From: Clostridiales bacterium
GTDB lineage: Bacteria; Bacillota; Clostridia; Peptostreptococcales; Acidaminobacteraceae
DNA: 64,000 nt
Assembly: GCA_016933835.1 (NCBI GenBank)
Contig: JAFGAC010000031.1
Coordinates: forward strand, 1 to 64,000
Direction: 5' to 3'
A model generated the notes under the pieces. It had not been told where the DNA came from. It searched no databases and was given only the letters and a program-made list of their open reading frames with translations. The first letter of the stretch is position 1. The number at the start of each line of letters is the position of its first letter. Positions 18,306-27,197 of the stretch are shown in pieces. The position numbers were made by a program, and so were the translations under genes.

Positions 18306-19001
18306 TTATTTATTAAATTGATAAAATATTCTTTTTCTATAATTTGTTTTATGTAAATTTTTAAAAAGATAAGCTCTAAATATCATGACAAAAGAACTGT
18401 ACAAAAGTAATAACACATTTGAAACATAAGGTATATACGATGAAATAGTAAATAATAAATACAGTCCTGCAAAGAAAATTCCATTAATCAAATACCACTG
18501 TAAATAGTTGTGTTTTATAAAACTGAAATTATAAAAGAACATATCTCTTTCATTGTAATCAGTAAGATAAATAATCTCAGGCATTGGATTAAAAAGAGCA
18601 AATAAAAGAAGCGGCAATAAATAGCTGAATCTACCTAATATTGCATATATTCCTAGCAATAAAAATATATAAAACGTCAAGTTCACAATTAAAGTAAAGA
18701 CCCAACTTTTCATTAAAAAAACTTTTATGCCACTTATCATATAATTAAATTTGAATCTTTTATAATAATGCGCTTCATATAGCACATAAAAATAACTGGA
18801 TAAAACAGCCGCTAGGACTAATCCTCTAAAAAGAGAAGAAAAGATTCCAAGATTAATAAAACTTATTACATAGAAAACTGCTAAATATACCAAGAAATAG
18901 ATTATTGGAATTACCAGCAACAGCGGTAATCTTCTTACAGTTTGCATAGAATTTTTCAATGCATCGTTAAATAAATATTGAATATCTTTAACTTTATTCA
19001 T
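18306..19001 (-). CDS. integral membrane protein, unrecognised
   Basis: 231 residues with about five to six hydrophobic segments (roughly 24-47, 53-72, 92-118, 122-140, 165-185, 188-208 from this start) and short basic loops. I do not recognise the family; the layout is loosely like small DUF624/YesL-type membrane proteins, but no motif supports that. The ATG at 19001 lies inside the end of the radical SAM gene (8-base overlap) with AGGTG six bases upstream; a GTG three codons earlier is less likely. The overlap suggests a product working with the radical SAM protein. Confidence 0.7.
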   Translation of the reverse strand: MNKVKDIQYLFNDALKNSMQTVRRLPLLLVIPIIYFLVYLAVFYVISFINLGIFSSLFRGLVLAAVLSSYFYVLYEAHYYKRFKFNYMISGIKVFLMKSWVFTLIVNLTFYIFLLLGIYAILGRFSYLLPLLLFALFNPMPEIIYLTDYNERDMFFYNFSFIKHNYLQWYLINGIFFAGLYLLFTISSYIPYVSNVLLLLYSSFVMIFRAYLFKNLHKTNYRKRIFYQFNK

Positions 19002-20712
19002 CTTGAACACCTACCTTAATCATACCAAATTTTTCATTTTTATAATCATAATACCCAATTGTTTTAATCTTTTGATATGTTTTATTGAAAACATCATATT
19101 CAAAATTCATAATCTGTATACTCTTTAAAATATCTTTTGCTTTTTCACCTTTGAATTGCGGCATTTTTTCACTGATGAAATCACTGTTCTTCAACATATC
19201 ATGAATATCTTGCTTTGCCATATCTAAATCCAATTTGCCGAAAAACTCCAATTCTTTATAACGATTCTTTTTAAAATAATCAAATTTCATCAATTCTTTT
19301 AATAAATCTAAGTCAACATCTTCTTTTGATTCCATAAATTGAAAAAGAAAAATAAATAAATCAATCAACTGATGCTTATTGTCAAACAAATTTTTTCTGT
19401 TCCAAAATTGTTGGAAACCTTTATAAAATTCAGAAGGCGATTTGAAATATTGCATGATGAAATCAATAACTTCATCAAAATGATGGGAATTATAATATAA
19501 TTCCACCAGCTCTTCAATTCCCTTTAAGTAAATTAAATCATTATATGACAAAAAATCATTCTTTAATATTTCATATGGTGGTTGATCATCAAACACATAG
19601 CCATATTTTTCATATTCTCTTCTAATCTGGCTTCCTTTCAATAATTTCAAAAAACCCAGTTGAAAATGGTCTGCCTTTAAATCATACACTTTATCAAAGG
19701 ATATCATAAATCTATTTATATCTTCAAAAGGAAGTCCTGCTATCAAATCTACATGGATATGAATATTTCTTAATCCTATTATCTGCTTTAAATTAAATTC
19801 AAATTGATCAAATAAAATGTTTCTATTGACTGCCTTGATAACATTCTCGTGGACACTCTGTATACCTATTTCAAATTGAAACAGGTCTTTTCTTACTCCT
19901 CTCAGCAACTCAATCCAACCGAAATCTATTAAATTCGGTGATAATTCCAGATGGAAAGTTGTTATTCCATTATCATTTTCAATCAAGTACTTCATAATTT
20001 CAAAGCTTCTTTTCTTATCAACATTAAATGTACGGTCTATGAATTTAACAATTCTAACCTTATGGTCTAAAAATAATTGCAAATCATTTTTTACTGATTC
20101 AATGGATTTATATCGAACACCTTTAATAGTAGATGATATACAATACGAGCAATTGTACGGACAACCTCTGGAAGATTCATAATAAATCAATTTATTGTCT
20201 TCAAATGGCAATTCATAAGGAAATATCAATTCACTAATATCCATCAAAGGACTCTTCTCTCCTATTATTATTTCTCCTTTTGAGCGATAACTTACACCAG
20301 GAATTTTCAGTATTTCACCATTTTTCATTAGATTTTCCATCAGTTTACTGAAAGGCGCTTCACCTTCACCTGAAATTACATAATCGATTAAAAAAAAGTC
20401 TTTCAATATTTCTTCTGGATTATAACTTACCTCAGGACCACCTACAATAATGACCATTTCAGGCTTTATCTTTTTTAAATTACTGATTACCTCAAGTGTC
20501 ATTTTGTAATTCCAAATATACATAGAAAAAGCGACAACATCTGCTTCGCTCGTGATAATTTTTTTTACAATTAAATCTTTATTTTGATTAATTGTAAAGT
20601 CTTCATAATAAGTCTCAAGATTGTTGATTTCTTTTGCATATTGATATAGATACCTAATTGCTAAATTTGTATGAATATACTTTGAATTTAAACTTGTAAT
20701 AAATAGTTTCAT
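18994..20712 (-). CDS. B12-binding-domain radical SAM protein, DUF4080 type
   Basis: 572 residues. The N-terminal 130 residues form a cobalamin-binding-like Rossmann domain (VIIVGGPEVSYNPEE near 87-101). A radical SAM core follows, with the cluster motif CPYNCSYC at 184-191 (C184, C188, C191). The remaining third resembles the DUF4080 C-terminal region of this group. Family members are predicted to carry out SAM-dependent radical chemistry on an unknown substrate; no product is established. AGGAG precedes the ATG. It is co-transcribed with the overlapping membrane protein at 18306-19001. Confidence 0.85.
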   Translation of the reverse strand: MKLFITSLNSKYIHTNLAIRYLYQYAKEINNLETYYEDFTINQNKDLIVKKIITSEADVVAFSMYIWNYKMTLEVISNLKKIKPEMVIIVGGPEVSYNPEEILKDFFLIDYVISGEGEAPFSKLMENLMKNGEILKIPGVSYRSKGEIIIGEKSPLMDISELIFPYELPFEDNKLIYYESSRGCPYNCSYCISSTIKGVRYKSIESVKNDLQLFLDHKVRIVKFIDRTFNVDKKRSFEIMKYLIENDNGITTFHLELSPNLIDFGWIELLRGVRKDLFQFEIGIQSVHENVIKAVNRNILFDQFEFNLKQIIGLRNIHIHVDLIAGLPFEDINRFMISFDKVYDLKADHFQLGFLKLLKGSQIRREYEKYGYVFDDQPPYEILKNDFLSYNDLIYLKGIEELVELYYNSHHFDEVIDFIMQYFKSPSEFYKGFQQFWNRKNLFDNKHQLIDLFIFLFQFMESKEDVDLDLLKELMKFDYFKKNRYKELEFFGKLDLDMAKQDIHDMLKNSDFISEKMPQFKGEKAKDILKSIQIMNFEYDVFNKTYQKIKTIGYYDYKNEKFGMIKVGVQDE

Positions 20713-20795
20713 TGTAATCTCCTGTCAATTAATTATAAGTAATTATATCATATTTATGCTATAATTATTGTGAATATATGAACGGAGGGGTTAAA

Positions 20796-21323
20796 ATGGC
20801 AATAATGTCATCTCGATTAATCAGACATGAGATATGTAAAGATGAATTAAAAAAATTAGGTGCCCGCGTAATTGACATACAAGGTGTTATGTCACTATTG
20901 AAATTTAATCTTGACGGTACAGCAATCTCTTACATCTATCATCTCAATGACGATAATACATATTTTTTAGAAAGAATTAAACCTTATGCAATGCCAGTAG
21001 GTGAATATGATACTGAAGAAGAAATTGTCGATACAGTAAAAATTGATATCGAACAATTCCGGAATGCAATGCGCAGCCACAACTTCAGTAAATTTATAGA
21101 AATAGATTATAATATAGCTAAATTGGTTAGATTATTTGAAGACTTATATCTCTATTACAATATTAAAAGAGAGAACCTTGATGTCTTGGATAATGAGATC
21201 CATTTGCTTCTTAACATCATCAAGGATATAAAAAATGATTCTGAGCGTGTTTATTTTGCAAAAGAACCAGATGTACTCTCAAAGGATATCGAATATGATC
21301 ATCCGAAACTCAATAATTTGTAA
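20796..21323 (+). CDS. conserved hypothetical protein
   Basis: 175 residues, soluble, acidic in the second half; I do not recognise it. The ATG at 20796 has GGAGG seven bases upstream; an ATG at 20778 lies before that site and is unlikely. The N-terminal half reads like a small alpha/beta domain (LIRHEICKDEL, then hydrophobic strands to about 60), and the second half is helical (DLYLYYNIKRENLDVLDNEI). Transcribed divergently from the radical SAM gene and followed by a strong terminator. No functional claim can be made. Confidence 0.75.
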   Translation: MAIMSSRLIRHEICKDELKKLGARVIDIQGVMSLLKFNLDGTAISYIYHLNDDNTYFLERIKPYAMPVGEYDTEEEIVDTVKIDIEQFRNAMRSHNFSKFIEIDYNIAKLVRLFEDLYLYYNIKRENLDVLDNEIHLLLNIIKDIKNDSERVYFAKEPDVLSKDIEYDHPKLNNL

Positions 21324-21327
21324 ATTG

Positions 21328-21370
21328 AAAAGGCAATGAAAAACATCAAAAATGTTTTTTATTGCCTTTT
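21328..21370. terminator. bidirectional terminator
   Basis: Arms 21328-21346 and 21352-21370 pair at 18 of 19 positions, flanked by As and Ts on both sides. It ends the plus-strand gene at 21323 and the minus-strand small ORF at 21371. Confidence 0.9.
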
Positions 21371-21508
21371 TCATACTTCATTTCTTTTCATCATTTCCCA
21401 TAAATAAATTTCCAAATCACCATATCTTTTAATAAGCATACCCAATTTGGGATCTCTATCAGCAATTCCATGCAGAACCTCGTCTGGGATTTTAAATCTC
21501 GCATACAT
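21371..21508 (-). pseudogene. 45-codon ORF resembling the N-terminus of a DNA-3-methyladenine glycosylase
   Basis: An ATG with AAGGA ten bases upstream opens a 45-residue frame that ends just before the terminator at 21328-21370. Its motifs FKIPDEVLHGI and DRDPKLGMLIKRYGDLE resemble the opening of AlkA-like HhH-GPD glycosylases, where a domain of over 150 residues with the helix-hairpin-helix and catalytic aspartate should follow. None does. It is therefore a gene relic or a stand-alone small protein. Read-through of the argS terminator could transcribe it. Family resemblance is from memory. Confidence 0.5.
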
Positions 21509-21551
21509 GATAGAATTATCCTTTCTCAAAAAAAATTTATCTGATAATAAT

Positions 21552-21577
21552 AAAGGCTACTCCAACGAGTAGCCTTT
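21552..21577 (-). terminator. argS terminator
   Basis: Ten-bp stem AAAGGCTACT / AGTAGCCTTT with a six-base loop, right after the argS stop codon. The T-run after it is short (TTTATTATTATC). Confidence 0.85.
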
Positions 21578-21580
21578 AAA

Positions 21581-23281
21581 TTACATTTTCTCTGGTGCTT
21601 TTAAACCTATCAGGTAAAGTCCGTTTTTAATTGTCTGTCGTACAGCATCCACCAAAAGAAGTCTTGCTTTAGTCAATTCTGCATCATCTGTTATTATTGA
21701 ATTATCATGATAAAAATGATTGAATTCTTGTGCCAAATTGACTGTATATCGTGTAACAATTGACGGTTCGTATTTTTCAGCCGCCAACATGGTGATTTCA
21801 GGGAATTTGTTTAGTATCCTTATAACTTCAATACTTCTCTCATCAGTCAATAAATCGAAATTAATATTTTCAAGAGAATATTCATTTGCCTTTTTCAATA
21901 CTGAACATGCCCTCGCATGTGTATACTGAACATATGGACCAGTCTCGCCCTCAAAACTCAAAGTTTTTTCCAAGCTGAATGTATAATCTTTTATTCTGTT
22001 GTTTGAAAGCTCCTGGAATACAACAGCACCAACACCTACTGCCTTAGCAACTTCTTCCTTGTTTTCCAGATTGGGATTTTTCTCTTCTATTATTTTTGCT
22101 GTTTGCTCAACAGCTTTATTAAGAACATCTTCTAAGAAAACTATTTTCCCTCTTCTTGTAGATAAAGACCCTTCTTCTAAGGATACTGTGCCAAATTCAA
22201 CATGCACACAGTCTTTAGCCCATTCATGACCCATCATTTCAATTATTTTAAACCACTGTTTAAAATGCAACTGCTGCTGTGCACCAACTACATAGATATT
22301 TTTATAAAAATTATAATGATTTTTTCTGTAGATGGCAGCCGCTAAATCACGAGTAATGTAGAGCGAAGATCCATCTTTTTTAGTAATCAATGCAGGGGGC
22401 ATATTATGCTCTGATAAATCAACAATTTCTGCGCCAGCATCTTTGACAAGCACACCTGATTCTCTGAGTTCTGTCAACACTGCCGGCATTTTATCTGAAT
22501 AGAAACTCTCCCCTGCAAATGAATCAAAATGAACATCCAGCAAGGTATAAACTCGATTGAATTCCTTCAAAGATTCATCTCTGATCCATTTCCACAATTC
22601 ATAAGCTTCTGTATCATTATTTTCTAATTTAGTGAACCACTGCCTGGCTTCTTCATCCAATACTGGGTTTTTTTCTGCTTCTTCATGAAATTTCACATAC
22701 AATTTTAATAATTCCGGAATCGGATCATTTTCAATTGTTTCTTTATCTCCCCACAACTTGAAAGCAACAATCAGCTTTCCAAATTGCGTGCCATAATCAC
22801 CTAAATGATTTATTCCAACCGTGTCATAATTCATGAATTTATATATACGATACAAAGAATTTCCTATCATAGTACTTCTAATGTGTCCTATATGAAATGG
22901 CTTTGCAATATTTGTAGATGAAAATTCAACAATAGCAGTTTTTCCAGCTCCAATATTCGATGATCCATAAAAATCTTTTTGACTTTCAATATTTAAAAGC
23001 ACTTCTTTTGCTAAAATAGCTTTTGAAATAGTGAAGTTGACATAGCCACCTTCAGACGTAATCTTTTCAAAAATTTCATTTGATTCAATTGACTTAGAAA
23101 TTTCTTCAGCTATGATGTTTGGCGATTTCCTTTGGACTTTCGCGAATTTAAAACAGGGAAAAGCTAAATCACCCATTTGCGTAAACTTTGGAACTTCGAA
23201 AGCATCATAAATTTCTTGAATTGTCATTGAATCAACTTCTCTAGCGATCAATTGTGATGCAGTTTTTTTAAAATCCAACAT
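21581..23281 (-). CDS. argS: arginyl-tRNA synthetase
   Basis: Charges tRNA-Arg. 566 residues of class I: the N-terminal Add1 tRNA-binding domain (about 1-100), the HIGH motif at 130-133 (FHIGHIRS), a long catalytic and anticodon-binding region with the ArgRS-type STRRG loop in place of a classical KMSKS, and the DALR domain with ending typical for the family. AAGGAGG precedes the ATG. Expression is controlled by the T-box leader at 23304-23530, so it rises when uncharged tRNA-Arg accumulates. Confidence 0.97.
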   Translation of the reverse strand: MLDFKKTASQLIAREVDSMTIQEIYDAFEVPKFTQMGDLAFPCFKFAKVQRKSPNIIAEEISKSIESNEIFEKITSEGGYVNFTISKAILAKEVLLNIESQKDFYGSSNIGAGKTAIVEFSSTNIAKPFHIGHIRSTMIGNSLYRIYKFMNYDTVGINHLGDYGTQFGKLIVAFKLWGDKETIENDPIPELLKLYVKFHEEAEKNPVLDEEARQWFTKLENNDTEAYELWKWIRDESLKEFNRVYTLLDVHFDSFAGESFYSDKMPAVLTELRESGVLVKDAGAEIVDLSEHNMPPALITKKDGSSLYITRDLAAAIYRKNHYNFYKNIYVVGAQQQLHFKQWFKIIEMMGHEWAKDCVHVEFGTVSLEEGSLSTRRGKIVFLEDVLNKAVEQTAKIIEEKNPNLENKEEVAKAVGVGAVVFQELSNNRIKDYTFSLEKTLSFEGETGPYVQYTHARACSVLKKANEYSLENINFDLLTDERSIEVIRILNKFPEITMLAAEKYEPSIVTRYTVNLAQEFNHFYHDNSIITDDAELTKARLLLVDAVRQTIKNGLYLIGLKAPEKM

Positions 23282-23303
23282 AATTTATCCTCCTTATTTT
23301 TCA

Positions 23304-23530
23304 ACAAAAAACGCCCCTTGATAGATCAAGAGACGAAAAATATCCGCGGTACCACTCTTATTAGTAAACACTCACTTTAAACCCCTCTAATGGTGGGTAA
23401 ACCATAGCCTTGCTATACCTAAAAAGTTCTATTCAACAAATAAATTTATAATGAGCTTTCACCACTTCTCATCTCGCTTAATAAAATCATTTTATCTACT
23501 TTCTTTTGTCAAAGGTTGATATGAAAATTT
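23304..23530 (-). ncRNA. T-box leader of argS
   Basis: The minus strand shows the T-box bulge sequence TGGTACCGCGG (23344-23354), stem-I elements AGCGAG and GGTGAAAG, and a terminator stem (23312-23321 with 23325-23334) followed by a T-run. The likely specifier codon is AGA (23428-23430) in the context AATAGAACT, matching arginine. Uncharged tRNA-Arg would stabilise the antiterminator. Confidence 0.92.
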
Positions 23531-23536
23531 GAAATA

Positions 23537-23565
23537 AGTTTAACACATATATTTTTTTCTTTCAA
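23537..23565 (-). promoter_or_regulatory. argS promoter
   Basis: Minus-strand -35 TTGAAA (23560-23565), 17-base spacer, -10 TAAACT (23537-23542), just upstream of the T-box leader. Confidence 0.7.
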
Positions 23566-23604
23566 GTTTTTAATTAAAGAATTATAATAGACACAGGTGA
23601 TTAA

Positions 23605-24405
23605 ATGAAATTCAAAAAAACTTATTCAAATTACATCATAGCAGCCAATATCGTCATATTCATATTGATGATATTTTATGATCCATCAATTTCTACACAT
23701 ACCTTAATCAAATTTGGCGCAAAATCAAATTTTGAAATTGTAGATTTTCAATTCTTCAGACTTTTTAGCTCCATGTTTTTACATGTCACTTTCTATCATA
23801 TTCTCTTCAATTCCCTCGCTTTATATATTATTGGGAATCAAGTTGAAGCAATAATGGGAAAAAAGAAATTTTTAATTGTCTACTTTTCAGCAGGAATAAT
23901 TGGTGCAATGGGTAGTTTCATCACAAATAATTATGTCGCTGCCGGTGCTTCTGCAGGTATCTTTGGTTTACTGGGCACGCATATATATCTCTACCTCTAC
24001 AATAAAGAAGGCTATAAAAAGTTTTTTGGAAATGATTTTTTAGTATTGATTGCCATCAACATCGCATATGGATTTATTAATCCCAACATTGACAATGCTG
24101 CGCATATTTTCGGTATGATCGGTGGTTTATTTGTTACTCTTTTTATTGCAAAACAAGTAAGTAAAATCAAATTCAATCAAAAAATCATATCCGTTGCAGT
24201 ATTGAGCATTATCGTAATACTTTTTGGATTAAAATTCAACAGTTATAAATATTCTGAAGATTACTATCTCAGTAAAAGTGTTTATAAAATTTGGGATGAA
24301 GACTATGATGAAGCATATCATTTGATTATTGAAGGGTTAAGTAAATATCCAGATGATCAGAAATTGACTGAAATTTTCAATTTGTTTCTCATTGAAAAAA
24401 AGTAG
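23605..24405 (+). CDS. rhomboid family intramembrane serine protease
   Basis: Cleaves transmembrane substrates inside the membrane. 266 residues with six to seven membrane segments over residues 10-205. The catalytic serine is S116 in GASAGIFG, the general base H167 in NAAHIFG, and H65/N69 in the HxxxN oxyanion helix (YHILFNS). After the membrane domain a short C-terminal tail of about 55 residues resembles a single TPR-like helix pair. AGGTG precedes the ATG. The substrate is unknown. It lies divergent from argS and convergent with the DUF523 gene. Confidence 0.92.
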   Translation: MKFKKTYSNYIIAANIVIFILMIFYDPSISTHTLIKFGAKSNFEIVDFQFFRLFSSMFLHVTFYHILFNSLALYIIGNQVEAIMGKKKFLIVYFSAGIIGAMGSFITNNYVAAGASAGIFGLLGTHIYLYLYNKEGYKKFFGNDFLVLIAINIAYGFINPNIDNAAHIFGMIGGLFVTLFIAKQVSKIKFNQKIISVAVLSIIVILFGLKFNSYKYSEDYYLSKSVYKIWDEDYDEAYHLIIEGLSKYPDDQKLTEIFNLFLIEKK

Positions 24406-24428
24406 ACCTTGATCTTATTCGAGGTCTA
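24403..24428. terminator. convergent hairpin between rhomboid and DUF523 genes
   Basis: A 7-bp stem TAGACCT / AGGTCTA starts at the rhomboid stop codon and reaches into the end of the opposing gene, followed by TTTC on the plus strand. It is a weak terminator candidate only. Confidence 0.4.
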
Positions 24429-24840
24429 TTTCATCTTCACTCAAAACAATAATACTCTCACTTGTCAACAGCTCAGCAGTCCTACCCATGCCCTGAATTT
24501 TAATTCCTGAAAATGTGCCGTCATATACCATATGCACACCACACGATGGACTTTTTTCTTTCAAAATAGCATGAGTACAATTAAATATTTTCGCGATTTT
24601 CAATGTTTCAAGTGCACCTTTTTCATATTGTCCAGTAACATTTTCTCCAAATTCCGTTATCACTTCTTTTCCGACAATTTCAGATTTAGCTCTTGGCGTT
24701 TGCAGTCCACCCATTTGTTCTGGGCAGGCAATCACAAATTGTTTGTCTTTTAAAAAATTAATGATTTTTTCATTGTAGTTATTTTCACCATTGTATTTAC
24801 AGTTCATCCCCACTAGACAACTACTTACTAAATATTTCAT
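24415..24840 (-). CDS. DUF523 family protein
   Basis: 141 residues, full length for DUF523 (YbbK-like). Conserved cysteine blocks are visible: SSCLVG at 6-11 with C14, CPEQMGGL near 40-47, and KEKSPSCG near 93-100. The cysteine pattern suggests metal or Fe-S binding, but the biochemical role is not established. The ATG overlaps the mutS2 stop codon (ATGA), so it is the last gene of the U32-mutS2-DUF523 string. Confidence 0.88.
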   Translation of the reverse strand: MKYLVSSCLVGMNCKYNGENNYNEKIINFLKDKQFVIACPEQMGGLQTPRAKSEIVGKEVITEFGENVTGQYEKGALETLKIAKIFNCTHAILKEKSPSCGVHMVYDGTFSGIKIQGMGRTAELLTSESIIVLSEDEIDLE

Positions 24841-27197
24841 TTTAATTCCACAATTGTCACACCAATTCCACCTTCTCGATATTCACCATCTCTTTGAGAT
24901 TTAACATGTCTATTTGTTTTTAAATATTCTTTAATTCCTTTTCTTAAAACTCCTGTACCTTTTCCATGTATGATTTGCACTTTCTCAAGCCCCGCCATAA
25001 ATGCATCATCAATGTACTTATCAACCGTCATCCACGCTTCTTCGAAATCCATCCCTCTCAAATCAATTTCAGAATCGATTGAAATCCTTTTAGAAGAACT
25101 ATATGACTTTTCTATTCTTTCATCGTTTTTCTTCTTAGATTTACTGGATATGACATCGTTCAAATTGACTTTTACTTTCATAATCCCTGCCTGAACATAA
25201 AAATTTCCATCTTTATCAGATTTAGACAATACTTCACCATTAGAATCTAAACTCAATATTTTAACTTGATCTCCAACAGAAACACTTAATGGATGCTGAT
25301 GTTTTTCAGTTTCTCTATTTAATCCTAATTCAGAAACTCCGCTCATTTGGTTTTTTAGCTGGTTCCTCATCTGTTCAATTCTCTGATTGTCTTCTTTTTT
25401 GTTAACTTGCATACCTCTTAATTCTTTAATAATTTCCTCAGTTTCTTTTTTTGCATCAAGAAGCATCTTCTTCGCTTCTTCCTTCGCTTGCTTAAGCACT
25501 TTATTTCTTTGTTCTTCTAGTTTTTCGTTTTTTAAATCCCATTTTTCTTTAATTCTTTGGGATTCAATTTTGAGCTTTATAGCTTCATTTCTCTCATTTT
25601 CAGCTTCACTTAAATTTTTATTGATTTTATCCAATATATCTTCAAATTCAATATTGCTGTGGTCTACAAAATCTTTCGCTTTATTAATGACATCTTCTTT
25701 CAATCCAAGTTTTCTAGATATTTCAAAAGCATTGGATTTTCCTGGAATTCCTATAATCAGTCGATACGTAGGATTTAAGGTTTCTACATTAAATTCTACC
25801 GAGGCATTTTGAAACCCTTCTCTAGACAGTGCATAATGCTTCAGTTCACTGTAGTGAGTTGTAGACAATGTCATTGCCTTCTGTTCATTAAATCTTTGCA
25901 GCAGCGCCATGGCCAAAGCTGCACCTTCAATTGGATCTGTTCCCGCTCCCAATTCATCCAATAAAATTAAACTGTTATGATTCGCTTGATCAATCACTCT
26001 TACGATATTCGTCATATGTGATGAAAATGTACTTAAAGATTGTTCAATGCTCTGTTCATCTCCAATATCTGCATAGACATGATCAAAAACAGGCATCACT
26101 GTTCCATATTTAGCTGGAATATGAAATCCTGATTGAAACATCAATGCCAGTAGCCCGACAGTCTTAAGTGTAACAGTTTTTCCCCCAGTATTAGGTCCTG
26201 TTATAATAAGAGACTGATATCCTTTTCCAATCTCTATATCCAATGGAACTACCGTTTTTGGATCTAATAGTGGATGTCTTCCACCTTTAATTTTTATATA
26301 CTTCTCATCTGAAATTTTCGGAGAAATGCCATTGATTTGTATTGCATATTTTCCTTTTGCCAACAACACATCAATTTCAGTCAGAACATCGAAATTAACT
26401 CTAATGGCAGTTGCTTTTTCTCCTACATACCCAGTCAAGATTGCTAGAATTCTTTCAATTTCTTTTAGCTCGTCAATCTTCAATTGGCTTAGTTCATTGT
26501 TCAAATTTACAATTGCCATAGGTTCAATATACACTGTCGAGCCAGAAGCCGATTGATCATGTATCATTCCTTTTATATGCCCTTTATGCTCTGCTTTTAC
26601 TGGTATGACAAATCGATTGTTTCTTATTGTGACAATTGAATCCTGCAGATATTTTGTCATTTGCTGTGAACTTGTATATGATTCCAGTTTACTGCGAATG
26701 GAAGATTGCTTTCTCTCAATGTTTCTGCGAATATCTCTCAATTGCGGCGATGCATTGTCTGATATCTGTTCTTCACTGATGATTGCGTTGTTGATTTCAT
26801 CTTCGACTCTTTTAAGTGGTGTTAACTCAGATGCCATTTGAAAAATCCTTGGATATTTTATTTTTGAATCCTCAGAATTGACAATAAAATAATGAACATT
26901 TCTAGCTGTCCTCAAGCTGTCAGAAACCTGTAATAACTGTCTCGGATTAAGTATAGATCCTATTTCAGCCATTTTAACTTCCCTTCTAAGATCAAAAAGA
27001 GGTCCAAAAGGGAAGTTTGATTTTGACATCAAAAGCGAAGTGATTTCTGAAGTTAATTCTTGTAAAGTTTTTATTTCTTCAATATCAATAGAAGGCCTAA
27101 TGTTCAATATTTTCTCTTTTCCAAGAAAAGAAGATGCTAAACTCGCTATTTTATCAATAATTTTATTATATTCCAGTATTCTTAAATCTCTGTTCAA
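24837..27197 (-). CDS. mutS2: MutS2 family ATPase/endonuclease
   Basis: 786 residues. The MutS-type clamp and helical regions lead to a Walker A GPNTGGKT (about 335-342) and Walker B LLDELGAGTDP; a coiled-coil segment (about 510-620) follows, then a KOW-like linker (SVGDQVKIL) and a C-terminal Smr domain with DLRGMDFEEA and HGKGTG. In Bacillus, MutS2 splits collided ribosomes; in other bacteria it suppresses recombination. The start is TTG with AAGGAG eight bases upstream, overlapping the end of the U32 gene. It lacks the MutS mismatch-reading domain, as expected. Confidence 0.95.
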   Translation of the reverse strand: MNRDLRILEYNKIIDKIASLASSFLGKEKILNIRPSIDIEEIKTLQELTSEITSLLMSKSNFPFGPLFDLRREVKMAEIGSILNPRQLLQVSDSLRTARNVHYFIVNSEDSKIKYPRIFQMASELTPLKRVEDEINNAIISEEQISDNASPQLRDIRRNIERKQSSIRSKLESYTSSQQMTKYLQDSIVTIRNNRFVIPVKAEHKGHIKGMIHDQSASGSTVYIEPMAIVNLNNELSQLKIDELKEIERILAILTGYVGEKATAIRVNFDVLTEIDVLLAKGKYAIQINGISPKISDEKYIKIKGGRHPLLDPKTVVPLDIEIGKGYQSLIITGPNTGGKTVTLKTVGLLALMFQSGFHIPAKYGTVMPVFDHVYADIGDEQSIEQSLSTFSSHMTNIVRVIDQANHNSLILLDELGAGTDPIEGAALAMALLQRFNEQKAMTLSTTHYSELKHYALSREGFQNASVEFNVETLNPTYRLIIGIPGKSNAFEISRKLGLKEDVINKAKDFVDHSNIEFEDILDKINKNLSEAENERNEAIKLKIESQRIKEKWDLKNEKLEEQRNKVLKQAKEEAKKMLLDAKKETEEIIKELRGMQVNKKEDNQRIEQMRNQLKNQMSGVSELGLNRETEKHQHPLSVSVGDQVKILSLDSNGEVLSKSDKDGNFYVQAGIMKVKVNLNDVISSKSKKKNDERIEKSYSSSKRISIDSEIDLRGMDFEEAWMTVDKYIDDAFMAGLEKVQIIHGKGTGVLRKGIKEYLKTNRHVKSQRDGEYREGGIGVTIVELK

